Source: Methanoculleus sp. 7T (GTDB taxonomy: Archaea > Halobacteriota > Methanomicrobia > Methanomicrobiales > Methanoculleaceae). From it: a stretch of DNA of 64,000 nucleotides. The position numbers were made by a program, and so were the translations under genes. Shown in pieces: positions 52,793 through 61,607 of this stretch. How positions within the stretch are numbered: the stretch's first letter is position 1; each line of letters starts with the position of its first letter. The stretch lies in NCBI RefSeq assembly GCF_023195915.1, contig NZ_JALPRP010000001.1, forward strand, positions 558,001 through 622,000. The letters are read 5' to 3'. The notes below the pieces were generated by a model. The model saw only the letters and a program-made list of their open reading frames with translations, made no database searches and had not been told where the DNA came from.

Positions 52793-53704
52793 ATGGCCGA
52801 CGAATCGTATCGGACCGCAACGGTCCAGGGCAGGGAGGTCCCCTACGATCCGGAGCAGCTACGGAAGATCAGCGAGCACCCCTGCTACTCCGACAAGGCG
52901 TGCCACGCCTTCGGCAGGTGTCACCTCCCCGTCGCCCCGAAGTGCAACATCCAGTGCAACTACTGCGTGCGGGACTTTGACTGCGTGAACGAGAGCAGGC
53001 CGGGTGTGACAAGCAGGGTTCTTCCCCCGAAGGAGGCTCTCGATCTCGTCAGGGACGTCATCAAGGAGTACCCGTACGTGAAGGTGATCGGCATTGCAGG
53101 GCCGGGCGAGCCGCTTGCAAACCCAGAGACGTTCGAGGCGCTGCGGCTGGTCCACGAGGAGTTCCCGCACCTGATCATGTGCATCAGCACAAACGGCCTC
53201 TTGCTTCCGGAGTCGATAGAAGTATTGGCGAAGTACGACGTTGGGAACGTTACGGTCACGCTCAACGCTATCGACCCCGCGATCGGGGAGAAGATCTACT
53301 CTTGGGTCGAGTACGACGGGAAGAAGTACCACGGGCGCGAGGCTGCCGAGCTCCTCCTCTCCCAGCAACTGAAGGGGATCGAGATGGCGGTCGCAAAGAA
53401 GATGTTCGTCAAGATAAACACCGTCTACATCCCCGGGATCAACGACGAGCACATCCCCGAGATCGCGAAGAAAGTCGGCGAGATGGGAGCGTTCACCTTC
53501 AACGTCATCCCGCTCATCCCGCAGTACAAGTTCGCCGGGATCACCCCGCCCACCCCGAAGGATAAGCGGGAGATGCAGGACCGGTGCGCTCCCTACATCA
53601 AGCAGATGCGCCACTGTGCACGCTGCCGGGCGGACGCGATCGGGAAACTCGGCCAGGACGTGCAGTCCTGCGTCTACCGGGATCTGAAAGAGAAGCAAGC
53701 GTAA
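52793..53704 (+). CDS. nifB: NifB-type radical SAM protein (stand-alone)
   Basis: The 303-residue protein has HPCYSDKACHAFGRCHLPVA, the radical-SAM cluster motif CNIQCNYCVRDFDCVNE and GIAGPGEPLANPETFEAL. The C-terminal cluster ligand region reads CARCRADAIG. NifB builds the 8Fe-9S-C precursor of nitrogenase cofactor from Fe-S clusters and SAM. Archaeal versions lack the NifX-like tail of bacterial NifB, as here. No nif structural gene is in the window, so the protein may serve a nitrogenase elsewhere or a related cofactor. It lies 1.4 kb from modABC on the other strand; Mo supply would fit. Confidence 0.9.
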   Translation: MADESYRTATVQGREVPYDPEQLRKISEHPCYSDKACHAFGRCHLPVAPKCNIQCNYCVRDFDCVNESRPGVTSRVLPPKEALDLVRDVIKEYPYVKVIGIAGPGEPLANPETFEALRLVHEEFPHLIMCISTNGLLLPESIEVLAKYDVGNVTVTLNAIDPAIGEKIYSWVEYDGKKYHGREAAELLLSQQLKGIEMAVAKKMFVKINTVYIPGINDEHIPEIAKKVGEMGAFTFNVIPLIPQYKFAGITPPTPKDKREMQDRCAPYIKQMRHCARCRADAIGKLGQDVQSCVYRDLKEKQA

Positions 53705-53758
53705 CCCCGGGGCATCCATACTTTTTCTAAAACGCAACGTTCCGATACCGATAGGACT

Positions 53759-54604
53759 ATGACAACGATCAAGCTCCGACCCGGCCAGTCGTTCGACCTC
53801 GACCTGACACTCTCCTGCGGTCAGGCATTCCGCTGGGAGAAGGCGGAGGGATGGTGGCAGGGGGTCGTCGACGGCCGCGCCATCCGGATTCGGCAGGACA
53901 CAGGCCTTCTCACGTTTTCCGGGGCGGACATTAGGTTCGTCCGAGACTACTTCAGGCTCGATCAGGACCTTCCCGCTATTCTCTCATCCATCGACCGCGA
54001 CCCGGCGATCGGCGCCGCTATCCGCGAGTGCCGCGGCCTCCGGATCGTCAAGCAACAACCCTGGGAGTGCCTGGTCTCGTATATCTGCGCCACGAACACG
54101 AACATCCCGGCGGTGAAGCGACGGGTCGCGCTCATGGCCGAGCGCTACGGGAGACCGATAGACGGGCCGTTCGGAGCGGCGTACGCGTTCCCGGAACCGG
54201 AGGTGCTCGCAGGGGCCTCCTGCGCGGACCTCCGGGACTGCAAACTCGGCTACCGGACGGAGTATGTCTCCGAAGCCGCCGCCTTTGCGGCGGAGCACCC
54301 CGGCTGGGCGGAGACGGTCGCCGCCCTCCCCTTCGAAGAGGCGCGGCAGGTGCTGATGAAGTTCCGGGGCGTCGGGCCGAAGGCGGCGGACTGCGTGCTG
54401 CTCTTTTCGTTCGGGTTCTTCGAGGCGTTCCCGGTCGATGTCTGGATACGTCGGATCGTGGCGGAGACCTACCTGCCTGACCTTACGGGGAGGAGTTGCA
54501 CCCCGGCGGAGTATGAGCGGATCCGGCGATTTGCGCGGGAGCACTTCGGGGAGTACGCCGGGTACGCGCAGGAGTACCTCTACTGCGTGCGACGCACGCA
54601 GTGA
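53759..54604 (+). CDS. ogg: 8-oxoguanine DNA glycosylase (OGG1-type, HhH-GPD)
   Basis: The 281-residue DNA-repair enzyme starts with the OGG N-terminal domain (FDLDLTLSCGQAFRWE...WWQGVVDGRAIRI). The helix-hairpin-helix GRGVGPKAADC-like segment (FRGVGPKAADCVLL) has the catalytic Lys at 208, and FPVDVWIRR supplies the Asp at 227. The Lys-Asp spacing of 19 is the same as in human OGG1. It excises 8-oxoguanine from DNA and nicks the strand by beta-elimination. It stands 54 bases after nifB and converges with the membrane-protein gene at 54608. Confidence 0.9.
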   Translation: MTTIKLRPGQSFDLDLTLSCGQAFRWEKAEGWWQGVVDGRAIRIRQDTGLLTFSGADIRFVRDYFRLDQDLPAILSSIDRDPAIGAAIRECRGLRIVKQQPWECLVSYICATNTNIPAVKRRVALMAERYGRPIDGPFGAAYAFPEPEVLAGASCADLRDCKLGYRTEYVSEAAAFAAEHPGWAETVAALPFEEARQVLMKFRGVGPKAADCVLLFSFGFFEAFPVDVWIRRIVAETYLPDLTGRSCTPAEYERIRRFAREHFGEYAGYAQEYLYCVRRTQ

Positions 54605-54607
54605 GGC

Positions 54608-55045
54608 TCACTCCTTCCTGTTTTGGAGCCGTTGCCAAACGAGCCCGGCTACAGCCAGCAGGGTGAGGATGCCGACACCAATGAGACGATCGATGCGCAC
54701 CCCGCCCACCGAGATCACGGGCGAAGCAGTGGCGACAGCAATCTTGCCCCTTACCAGGGGCGGCACAAATTCCCTGTCGGCAGCGAGATCCCGGGACCGG
54801 GACATCGTCGTGTTGTAAACGTGCGCCCTCACCTCCGGGGGCATGCTCTCCAGAAATTCGGGGCAGACCTGCTCGTAGTACTCGCCGAGGGTTGCGTTCC
54901 GCTCCAGCATCTGCTCGTATATCTGTGGGTGCGACTCGTTGAACGAATATTCGATGGGGATCTCCCGGCCTGCAGCCGGCTCAGGCATGAGAGTAATAAC
55001 TACCAGCAGTGCAAGGAGGAGAAAAAGGGCCCGGTGATTGTGCAT
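54608..55045 (-). CDS. Small exported/membrane-anchored protein of unknown function
   Basis: The 145-residue protein has an N-terminal signal (MHNHRALFLLLALLVVITLM, cut near PAAG). A hydrophilic middle (about 30-110) has potential N-glycosylation sites (FNES, RNAT, YNTT), and a C-terminal helix (about 115-140) ends in a positively charged tail, so it is type I anchored. No family recognised. ATG at 55045 chosen over the upstream frame to 55072 because the hydrophobic segment starts right after it. It lies downstream of modC with a 105-base gap, so a link to molybdate uptake is only positional. Confidence 0.65.
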   Translation of the reverse strand: MHNHRALFLLLALLVVITLMPEPAAGREIPIEYSFNESHPQIYEQMLERNATLGEYYEQVCPEFLESMPPEVRAHVYNTTMSRSRDLAADREFVPPLVRGKIAVATASPVISVGGVRIDRLIGVGILTLLAVAGLVWQRLQNRKE

Positions 55046-55149
55046 CAGACCTATCGTGAGCACCGGAGGCATAAAGTCGTGCCGGGATCAGGCTCAGGAG
55101 AGCCTCAACCCGCCCGGCATTCCGGGATCTCCACAATCCTTTCTCTCGC

Positions 55150-55863
55150 TCACCTCCCGGCGAAACTTGCAATGAACGCGTTATCCCGCATACCGAGCAC
55201 CTCCTCCGGCGTCCCGTCGGCCGCCACCCTCCCCTCATCGATGAGGCAGAGGCGGTCGGCGAGTTCGAGGACATCGCGGAGGGTGTGCGTAACAACGATG
55301 CACGGGATGCCGGCATTTCGGATCTGCTCGCGGAGCTCCTTCCGCATCGTCCCTTGGGCCCGCATATCGACGGCGGCGAGCGGCTCGTCGAGGAGGAGGA
55401 GTTCGGGTTCGAGCACCAGCGCCCGGGCGAGGGCCACCCGTTGCCGCTGTCCCCCCGAGAGACGGCCGACGTTGACGCCCGCGAGGTCGGAGAGGTGCAT
55501 CGCTCGAAGTTGCTCCGCCACAGACCTGGCTATCTCCGGTTTTGGGACCTTCCTGCACCGGAGACCGAACGCCACGTTCTCGGCGACGGTCATGTGCGGA
55601 AAGAGGGCGTAGGACTGGAAGAGGTGGCCGATGTTCCGGTTCTCTGTGGGGACATTGATCCGCTCCTCGTCCGAGAAGAGCGTCCTGTCCCCGAGGATGA
55701 TCTCGCCCGCGCCGGGGGTGAGGATGCCGGATATCAGGTTCAGCACCGTGGACTTGCCCGCCCCGTTCTCCCCGATGAGGACGAGGGTCTCGCCCTCTTC
55801 AACCGAGAGCGTGACGTCGAGAGCAAAATCCCGGAGCCGCCGGACGGCATGAATAGAAAGCAT
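55150..55863 (-). CDS. modC: Molybdate/tungstate ABC transporter ATP-binding protein
   Basis: The 237-residue ATPase has Walker A GENGAGKSTVLN, Q-loop HLFQSYALFPHMTV, signature LSGGQRQRVALARAL, Walker B LLLLDEPLAAVD and the switch in VTHTLRDVLEL. It powers import of the oxyanion bound by ModA. It lacks the C-terminal TOBE regulatory domain of bacterial ModC, so the separate Mop gene at 45522 might take over molybdate sensing or storage (inference). Its ATG overlaps the modB stop by one base (TGATG), a typical coupling. Confidence 0.88.
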   Translation of the reverse strand: MLSIHAVRRLRDFALDVTLSVEEGETLVLIGENGAGKSTVLNLISGILTPGAGEIILGDRTLFSDEERINVPTENRNIGHLFQSYALFPHMTVAENVAFGLRCRKVPKPEIARSVAEQLRAMHLSDLAGVNVGRLSGGQRQRVALARALVLEPELLLLDEPLAAVDMRAQGTMRKELREQIRNAGIPCIVVTHTLRDVLELADRLCLIDEGRVAADGTPEEVLGMRDNAFIASFAGR

Positions 55864-56705
55864 CAGTATTTCCTCCGGGCGACGACCTTCACCGCGGCGA
55901 TCACGGCAAACGATATCACGACGAGGATGATTGCGAGGCTGATCGCGGCGGATAGATCGCCCTGCATCGTCGTATAGATCGCAAGCGGCATCGTCTGAGT
56001 CCGGCCTTGGAAGTTCCCGGCGAACATGATCGTGGCGCCGAACTCGCCGAGCGCCCGGGCAAACGAGAGTATCGCCCCGGAGATGAGCCCGCCCCACGCG
56101 AGCGGGATGGTGATCCGGAGAGCGATGATCCATGGGGACGCTCCGAGGGTCCGTGCCGCATCCTCGTAGAGGCGGTCGACCGCCTCGAAACTCGCCCTTG
56201 CCTGCCTAATGTAGAACGGCGAGGCCACAAAGACCTGAGCTAGGATCACAGCGACCGTGGTGAAGGCGATATTGACGCCGAAGACGTCGAGGTATTGACC
56301 GACCACGCCCCGGCGGCCGAACGCCATCAAGAGCGCGATGCCCGCCACCGCCGGCGGCAGGACGATCGGAAGGTCGGTGAGGGTGTCGACGATCACCTTG
56401 CCGGGATAATCGCGCCGGGCGTTCACCAGAGCAAGCGGCGTCCCGAAGAGGACGACGATCACCGTGCTCACCGTCGCAGTGGCTAGGGAGAGAGAGAGCG
56501 CATCGAGTACCACCGGTTCGGCAAGCGAACGGAAGAACGCCTCCGGCGATATGCGCAGGAAGAGCGAGACTACCGGTATCGTGACGAAGAGAAGGAAGAG
56601 CGAGAGAAGGGCGGCAACGAGGAGGGTGAAGAACCCCCTCCTAAACAGCGTCCGGCTGCCGTGCCCGAATATCTCACTTTCCTGTCGGAATCGGGTCAAA
56701 TCCAT
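55863..56705 (-). CDS. modB: Molybdate/tungstate ABC transporter permease
   Basis: The 280-residue protein has six or seven hydrophobic helices and a 25-residue hydrophilic head. The EAA-loop (YEDAARTLGASPWIIALRITIPLAWGG) docks the ATPase. LPIVLPPAVAGIALLMAFGRRG is characteristic of ModB/WtpB. It starts 32 bases inside the end of modA and its stop overlaps modC. It probably forms a homodimeric channel. Confidence 0.9.
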   Translation of the reverse strand: MDLTRFRQESEIFGHGSRTLFRRGFFTLLVAALLSLFLLFVTIPVVSLFLRISPEAFFRSLAEPVVLDALSLSLATATVSTVIVVLFGTPLALVNARRDYPGKVIVDTLTDLPIVLPPAVAGIALLMAFGRRGVVGQYLDVFGVNIAFTTVAVILAQVFVASPFYIRQARASFEAVDRLYEDAARTLGASPWIIALRITIPLAWGGLISGAILSFARALGEFGATIMFAGNFQGRTQTMPLAIYTTMQGDLSAAISLAIILVVISFAVIAAVKVVARRKY

Positions 56706-57501
56706 ATTCAGTCAGGATGGCGCTGCCGTCCGGACCCCGGACGAATGCTATGAACGACTCTGCTTCAGCCTTGTGCGATGAACCCGCAAGGATGCCGAGC
56801 GGATAGGTGGCCATGACGTTGTACTCGGACGGAATGTCGATCCGCGTCAGTTTGTCCCGATCGTCCTTCGAGATATCCGATTTGTAGACGATCGCGGCGT
56901 CCGCCTCACCGAGCATCAGCTTGGGCACTACGGAACTCACCGCGGTCTCCTCGGAGATGACGTTGCCCATGAAGGCTTTCTTGTATGCCTCGCCGTATGC
57001 GGGGTCGGCGGCCATCTTGTCGAGCATCTGACGGGTGTAGTCACCGAAGGGGACATCCTTGGTGCCGATGACAAGTTTCACGCCCGGGTTTGCCAGGTCG
57101 GCAAGGCCGGTGATGTTTGCCGGGTTATCGACCGGGACGACCAGGGCCAGACTGTTGCCGAGGAACGGGGCCACGGTGTCGTTCTCCATGAACCCGGCAC
57201 CCTGGAGCGCTTTCATGTGCTTTGTGCTCGCGGAGACGAAGATATCGGGGTTCGCTCCCTGCTCGACCTGGGTGCGGAGGGTCTGCGAACCGTCGAAGAC
57301 GAAGTCGACCTTGACGTTTTCGTTCTGTGCCTCGTAGGCTTTGCCGATATCCGTGAAAGCCCCTGTGAGCGATGCGGCCGTGAAGACGGTCAGGGTTGTC
57401 GACTCGGGGGCCTCGCCGGCGGTTGTACACCCTGCAACCAGGAGAGCGGCGATGATCAGGAGGCTTACTGCAACAAAAGTTGCTGAGGTTGACGTTTTCA
57501 T
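56674..57501 (-). CDS. modA: Molybdate-binding lipoprotein
   Basis: The 275-residue extracytoplasmic binding protein starts with a lipoprotein signal (LLIIAALLVAGC, Cys at 25). The family motifs are VFTAASLTGAFTDIGKAYEA, DFVFDGSQTLRTQVEQGANPDIFVSAS and GEADAAIVYKSD. These Ser/Asp/Tyr residues line the oxyanion site of ModA. It binds molybdate or tungstate outside the cell and delivers it to ModB. It is first in the modABC unit. Upstream TATA-like ATTAAATATC (minus strand) is at 57535-57544, and AGGTG stands before the ATG. Confidence 0.93.
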   Translation of the reverse strand: MKTSTSATFVAVSLLIIAALLVAGCTTAGEAPESTTLTVFTAASLTGAFTDIGKAYEAQNENVKVDFVFDGSQTLRTQVEQGANPDIFVSASTKHMKALQGAGFMENDTVAPFLGNSLALVVPVDNPANITGLADLANPGVKLVIGTKDVPFGDYTRQMLDKMAADPAYGEAYKKAFMGNVISEETAVSSVVPKLMLGEADAAIVYKSDISKDDRDKLTRIDIPSEYNVMATYPLGILAGSSHKAEAESFIAFVRGPDGSAILTEYGFDPIPTGK

Positions 57502-57916
57502 AAAAACACCTAACTCATAAGGGATTACGGCCCCAGATATTTAATTTAGTGTACTTTGCGCCCATATCAAAGGGATTTTGTTTACACCCGCCGGCAGTAT
57601 TAAAAGGATGCGATGTTCCTATGAGCAGTATCATCCGAACATGGAGAGAGCCGGAGCAAACGAAAAAGGAGCGGGGAAAATTTTTGCGTCGATCAACCCC
57701 GTGAGATTGAGAAAAGGTACGATGTGGCACCCGTTCTGCCCCCGCCCGGGAGGCATTCCAAAATAATCCCTTACCGGAGACGAGGGACCATTGCTTAAGT
57801 TCCGACTCCGGATTTAGATTATGCGTTAGGACAGTTCTCCAACCGGAGTAACAGGACTGCAGAGATGCTCCCGGCCTCGCACCTGTTGCACGCAAGAGCG
57901 AGGCGGCGAGAGGGAA
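57502..57916. other. Intergenic region upstream of modABC
   Basis: No gene is supported. A TATA-like element for modA lies at 57535-57544 on the minus strand; a clear molybdate-dependent operator palindrome was not found. Confidence 0.4.
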
Positions 57917-58195
57917 TCAGGCACGCCGCCGCTCGACCTCTTCCAGGATCTCGCGACGGACCCCTTCGATGCGCTCGTTCACCATCCGGACAAGGGGTTC
58001 GTCGTCGGAACTGTAGAATGGGGCTTCCCGGTGCCGCACCTCCTCAAGCGTCCGGGCTTTCGTCAGTTCGCCGATGACGGACTGAGCCATATTTGAGTAT
58101 TCGCCGCTGTCGACCTTCTCCTTTAACCACCGGTAGAGGTGGCCCGGCAGCCGCACACCCACCTGCTTGCTTGAGACGTTATTAGGGGACTCCAT
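57917..58195 (-). CDS. Ribbon-helix-helix (CopG-like) DNA-binding regulator
   Basis: The 92-residue protein starts NNVSSKQVGVRLPGHLYRWL, the short beta-ribbon followed by a helix typical of CopG/MetJ-like regulators, then EYSNMAQSVIGELTKA. The rest is a charged helix. It would act as a dimer of ribbons in the major groove. The promoter region carries two kinds of repeat (58221-58235 and the hexamers at 58208-58282) that fit self-repression. No toxin gene is adjacent; the neighbour at 58435 is divergent and encodes a zinc-ribbon protein. Confidence 0.82.
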   Translation of the reverse strand: MESPNNVSSKQVGVRLPGHLYRWLKEKVDSGEYSNMAQSVIGELTKARTLEEVRHREAPFYSSDDEPLVRMVNERIEGVRREILEEVERRRA

Positions 58196-58220
58196 CTTCT
58201 CTATTCAGGTATCTTGGTAA

Positions 58221-58235
58221 TGCAATAATATTGCA
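58221..58235. promoter_or_regulatory. Perfect inverted repeat in the RHH promoter
   Basis: TGCAATA-A-TATTGCA, a 7-bp inverted repeat with a 1-base spacer. It lies between the TATA-like element (AAAAATAAAAAC on the minus strand, 58238-58249) and the expected start site, where a bound repressor would block transcription. Confidence 0.6.
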
Positions 58236-58256
58236 CTGTTTTTATTTTTCTTGTTA

Positions 58257-58282
58257 GATACCACTAGATACCAATAGGTATC
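58257..58282. promoter_or_regulatory. Helically phased GATACC/GGTATC hexamers
   Basis: GATACC at 58257 and 58267, and its complement GGTATC at 58277, start exactly 10 bases apart. A fourth GGTATC is at 58208-58213 near the start codon. One-turn spacing suggests cooperative binding on one face of the helix, as usual for RHH proteins. Confidence 0.65.
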
Positions 58283-58434
58283 ATTAAACGATCGGGAATC
58301 CTATGGTGGTGTATGAAACGGAGTAGGCGGGTCGGCCTGTGCTTGCAGGGGAGCGCTCCCCGGCAAGCGCGAAAGGCACAAGATAGCATCGCCCCGGAGA
58401 GGATCAGCCTCGCCGGGAACAGGGGGACCGGTGT

Positions 58435-58746
58435 GTGCGCGCGTCAGACAGGATCCTGAAGGCAACATCCCCATTGGATGGCGCCGAAGATACCGACGGG
58501 GACGCACCACCTTGCCCCTTCTGTGGGTGCAGACATCACATCGAGGATGTTATTGCTGCGAGTCCGCGGGTCCATGCCGTCCATCAGTGTCTCAAGTGCG
58601 GCCGCTGGTTCGACGACTCCGGGCCGGCATGCCCCCGCTGTCGATCCTCAGGGGAACTCCTCGGGTATGTCGACGGCCCCGGCCGAGGCCTGTATGCACA
58701 GTACCGTTGCCGGCGCTGCGGCCACGGGTATATGCTCAAGGTATGA
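58435..58746 (+). CDS. Hypothetical multi-zinc-ribbon protein
   Basis: The 103-residue protein has four CxxC-type pairs: PPCPFCGC, HQCLKCGRWF, ACPRCRSSG and YRCRRCGHGYM. Two zinc-ribbon-like units are probable. Start is GTG at 58435 with GGGGGACC ahead. It has no other recognised domain. It is divergent from the RHH regulator, whose repeats lie in the shared upstream region and might also control it. A role in nucleic-acid or protein binding is possible from the zinc ribbons only. Confidence 0.65.
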   Translation: MRASDRILKATSPLDGAEDTDGDAPPCPFCGCRHHIEDVIAASPRVHAVHQCLKCGRWFDDSGPACPRCRSSGELLGYVDGPGRGLYAQYRCRRCGHGYMLKV

Positions 58747-59063
58747 TTGGTGTCCATCGGACCTGTCTGTGGGAAGAACAGGAGAAGTGCCTATGCAACA
58801 AGAGAATTTGCCAGGCGAGAGGTATGACCGCCGATCAAGATCTGCAGTCGAACGCCTGAAGAAGACCATATACGGCACACCTTGATCGCCAAAAGTCCTT
58901 CCTGCTCACAAATCCGCTAGATGCCCCAAACGAGTCGCTGCCCCCGTTCGCGCCCGATAAGGCTCCCGAGCACCCCATAGAGATCGTATTATGCTCCCGC
59001 CGTATCTGCAGGGGATTCGCTTGATGAAGAGAACGCACCGGCAATAAAAGAAGAGGAGACCGT
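58747..59063. other. Intergenic region downstream of the zinc-ribbon gene
   Basis: Converges with ahcY. I see no supported gene, repeat or RNA in these 317 bases. Confidence 0.4.
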
Positions 59064-60290
59064 TTAGGTCCCGATCGTCCAGCTGTTCATGTAAGTCTCC
59101 TGCTCGGGCGTCAACCGGTCGATCGAGAGGCCGAGCGCGGCGAGTTTCAGCCGGGCCACCTCCTCATCGATCGCCGAGGGGACGTCGTGCACGCCGGGAG
59201 CGAGATCGCGGCCGTGCCTTGCGATAAACTCGGCGGAGAGCGCTTGGACGGAGAAACTCAGGTCCATCACCTCAATGGGGTGGCCCATGCCCTTCGGCGT
59301 TGCGAGGTTCACGAGCCTTCCTTCGGCGAGGACATGGACCGCCTTACCGCCGAGCATGTAGGTATCGATGCCGTCCCGGTGGACGGTGGAGTCCGCGTGC
59401 GACGCGAGCCATTCGACGTCGATCTCCACGTTGAAGTGGCCTGCGTTGGCGAGGATGGCCCCGTCTCTCATCTTCGGGAAGTGCCCCTCCGTGATGATGC
59501 TTGTGTTTCCGGTGGTGGTGACGAAGATGTCGCCGAGGGGTGCCGCCTGGTCCATCGTCATGACGTCGAACCCGTCCATATGCGCCTGTAGCGCCCTCCG
59601 GGGGTCGACCTCGGTCACGATGACGCGGGCGCCGAGGCTCCGCGCCTTCTGTGCAAGTCCCCGGCCGCAGTAGCCGTAGCCTGCAACGACGAACCGCTTG
59701 CCGGCGATGAGAACGTTTGTGGTGATCATGACCGATGCAAGCGAACTCTCCCCGGTGCCGTGGACGTTGTCGAAGAAGTGCTTCATCGGGGTGTCGTTGA
59801 CGGCGATGACCGGGAATGCAAGCGCCCCGTCCCGGGCCATCGCGCGGAGCCGGTGGATGCCGGTCGTGGTCTCCTCGCACCCGCCGATGATCGAGTCCAG
59901 CACCTCCTGCCGCTCGGTGTGGATGCGGTGGATCAGGTCCATACCGTCGTCGATGGTGATGGCGGGACGGGCATCGAGCACCTTGTCGATTGCCGCATAG
60001 TAGTCCTCAACGCCGGCGCCTCGCCGGGCATAGGAGTGGATCCCTTCCCGGGTGTTGAGCGCCGCCGAGACGTCGTCCTGGGTCGAGAGGGGGTTGCACC
60101 CCGTGATGTGCACCTCCGCACCACCCGCCGCCAGGGTCTCGACCAGCACCGCAGTCTTTGCCTCGACATGCAGGGCCATACCGACAGTCATGCCGGAGAA
60201 AGGCCTCTCCTCAACAAATCGCTTCCGAATGGACGAGAGTACCGGCATATACTGCCGTGCCCATGCGATTTTTAAATCTCCAGACTTCAT
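59064..60290 (-). CDS. ahcY: Adenosylhomocysteinase-family protein (S-adenosyl/S-inosylhomocysteine hydrolase)
   Basis: NAD-dependent hydrolase that removes the product inhibitor of SAM methyltransferases, 408 residues. Motifs: IAWARQYMPVL at the start, AALNTREGIHSYARRG, GCEETTTGIHRL, NAM-like AVNDTPMKHFFDN-VHGTGES, the NAD-binding VVAGYGYCGRGLAQKARSLGA and VHRDGIDTYMLGGKAVHVLAEGRL. In Methanocaldococcus the homologue was shown to prefer S-inosylhomocysteine; which substrate applies here is not readable. ATG at 60290 has GGTG then T5 before it, the same short leader element as modA. A TATA-like GTTTAAGTAA lies at 60357-60366. Confidence 0.92.
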   Translation of the reverse strand: MKSGDLKIAWARQYMPVLSSIRKRFVEERPFSGMTVGMALHVEAKTAVLVETLAAGGAEVHITGCNPLSTQDDVSAALNTREGIHSYARRGAGVEDYYAAIDKVLDARPAITIDDGMDLIHRIHTERQEVLDSIIGGCEETTTGIHRLRAMARDGALAFPVIAVNDTPMKHFFDNVHGTGESSLASVMITTNVLIAGKRFVVAGYGYCGRGLAQKARSLGARVIVTEVDPRRALQAHMDGFDVMTMDQAAPLGDIFVTTTGNTSIITEGHFPKMRDGAILANAGHFNVEIDVEWLASHADSTVHRDGIDTYMLGGKAVHVLAEGRLVNLATPKGMGHPIEVMDLSFSVQALSAEFIARHGRDLAPGVHDVPSAIDEEVARLKLAALGLSIDRLTPEQETYMNSWTIGT

Positions 60291-60800
60291 AAAAACACCA
60301 GACCGGTTTCCTGCCCGGATATTTCTCCGGTTTGCCTGTAGAGATATCTTCCTGCATTACTTAAACATGAGGGATTCCACCGAAGGGAAGGGTCTTCGGG
60401 GTCAGGCACAGTTGTGTCCGCCCTCAACGCCCGGCTGCCGGATACCTGCCGGTCAAACCTCCAAAATCTTCACCTCCCAAGACTCCACCCCTGCAGAACG
60501 TCTGGTCGCACGAACTGCGCACGGCTTTCCACCGGATATCGTCATGACTGCCCCCGTCCCTTGCGGGAGGAACTTACCGGTATCCCCCTGCGGGGCAGGG
60601 AGCCCGCCCCCCGCCCCGTCGGCCCCTCCCCCGGGGGCGATAAACGCCCGGTGGCACAGCGGGCGTTCGAGCACCGGAGGTGCGCTGGCCGCCACGGTCC
60701 ACTGCACCGGCCTTCCCTTCAGAGATTTTACCGCATCAGAAGCCTAATGGATTACCCCCAAACCAAACCCTCATGACCTGCCGCCTCCCAACCAGTACCC
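60291..60800. other. Intergenic region between ahcY and hisF
   Basis: Holds the ahcY TATA box at about 60357-60366. A minus-strand frame at 60453-60707 (84 codons, Gly/Pro-rich) has GC-rich third positions, but it lacks a start signal or recognisable domain, so it is not called. Confidence 0.4.
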
Positions 60801-61607
60801 ATGGTTTTGACGAAGCGGATCATCCCCTGCCTGGACCTCAAGGACGGGCGGGTTGTCAAAGGCACGCACTTCGTCGGCCTGCGCGACGCGGGCGATCCCG
60901 TCGCGCTGGCCCAGCGCTACAACGAGCAGGGTGCCGATGAAGTGGTATTCCTCGATATCACCGCATCAAAGGAGCACCGGAGCACCATCATCGACGTGGT
61001 GCAGCGGGCATCGGACCAACTCTTCCTCCCGCTCACCGTCGGCGGCGGCATCCGGACGATTGAGGACATGCAGCAGGTCCTCAGGGCGGGCGCGGATAAG
61101 GTGAGCATCAACTCAAGCGCCGTCCAGAACCCGGAGTTGATCTCCCAAGGCGCTGAGCGGTTCGGGACCCAGTGTATCGTCGTCGCCGTAGACGTCCGGC
61201 GGAACTACGCGATGGAGCCGGAGAAGACCCCTATCGCCCTCGCCGACGGGCGGGAGTGCTGGTACGAGGTCGTCACCCACGGCGGGAGCAAGCCCACAGG
61301 GCTCGACGCAATCGCGTGGGCTCGGGAGGTCGAGGAGCGCGGGGCCGGCGAGATCCTGCTCACCAGCATGGAGACCGACGGTACAAAGGAGGGGTTCGAT
61401 ATTCCGGTCACGAGAGCAGTCTCGGAAGCGGTCGGCATCCCGGTGATCGCAAGCGGCGGCGTAGGCACGCTCGAACACTTCTACGAAGGATTTGCAGAAG
61501 GAAAAGCCGACGCCTGCCTTGCGGCAAGCGTCTTCCACTACGGCGAGTTCACCGTCCGCCAGGTGAAAGACTACCTGGCGGGACGGGGTATCCCGGTACG
61601 GCTGTAA
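60801..61607 (+). CDS. hisF: Imidazole glycerol phosphate synthase subunit HisF
   Basis: The 268-residue (beta-alpha)8 cyclase makes imidazole glycerol phosphate and AICAR from PRFAR with ammonia from HisH in histidine synthesis. Motifs: [21 protein letters not shown] with the first catalytic Asp, [22 protein letters not shown] and the second Asp in [12 protein letters not shown], then [15 protein letters not shown] and [11 protein letters not shown]. Length is as in the family. Its 3' end overlaps the convergent pheT by 59 bases. No other his gene is in the window. Confidence 0.96.
   Translation: MVLTKRIIPCLDLKDGRVVKGTHFVGLRDAGDPVALAQRYNEQGADEVVFLDITASKEHRSTIIDVVQRASDQLFLPLTVGGGIRTIEDMQQVLRAGADKVSINSSAVQNPELISQGAERFGTQCIVVAVDVRRNYAMEPEKTPIALADGRECWYEVVTHGGSKPTGLDAIAWAREVEERGAGEILLTSMETDGTKEGFDIPVTRAVSEAVGIPVIASGGVGTLEHFYEGFAEGKADACLAASVFHYGEFTVRQVKDYLAGRGIPVRL

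Noticed and set aside
57502-57600. Molybdenum-cofactor riboswitch or ModE operator upstream of modA
   Set aside because: No convincing palindrome or conserved RNA fold could be seen by eye.
58435-58746. Toxin-antitoxin pair with the RHH gene
   Set aside because: The neighbour is a divergent zinc-ribbon protein, not a recognised toxin, and the gap is 239 bases.
60453-60707. 84-codon Gly/Pro-rich minus-strand frame between ahcY and hisF
   Set aside because: GC-rich third positions suggest coding, but no ribosome-binding site or domain; left uncalled.
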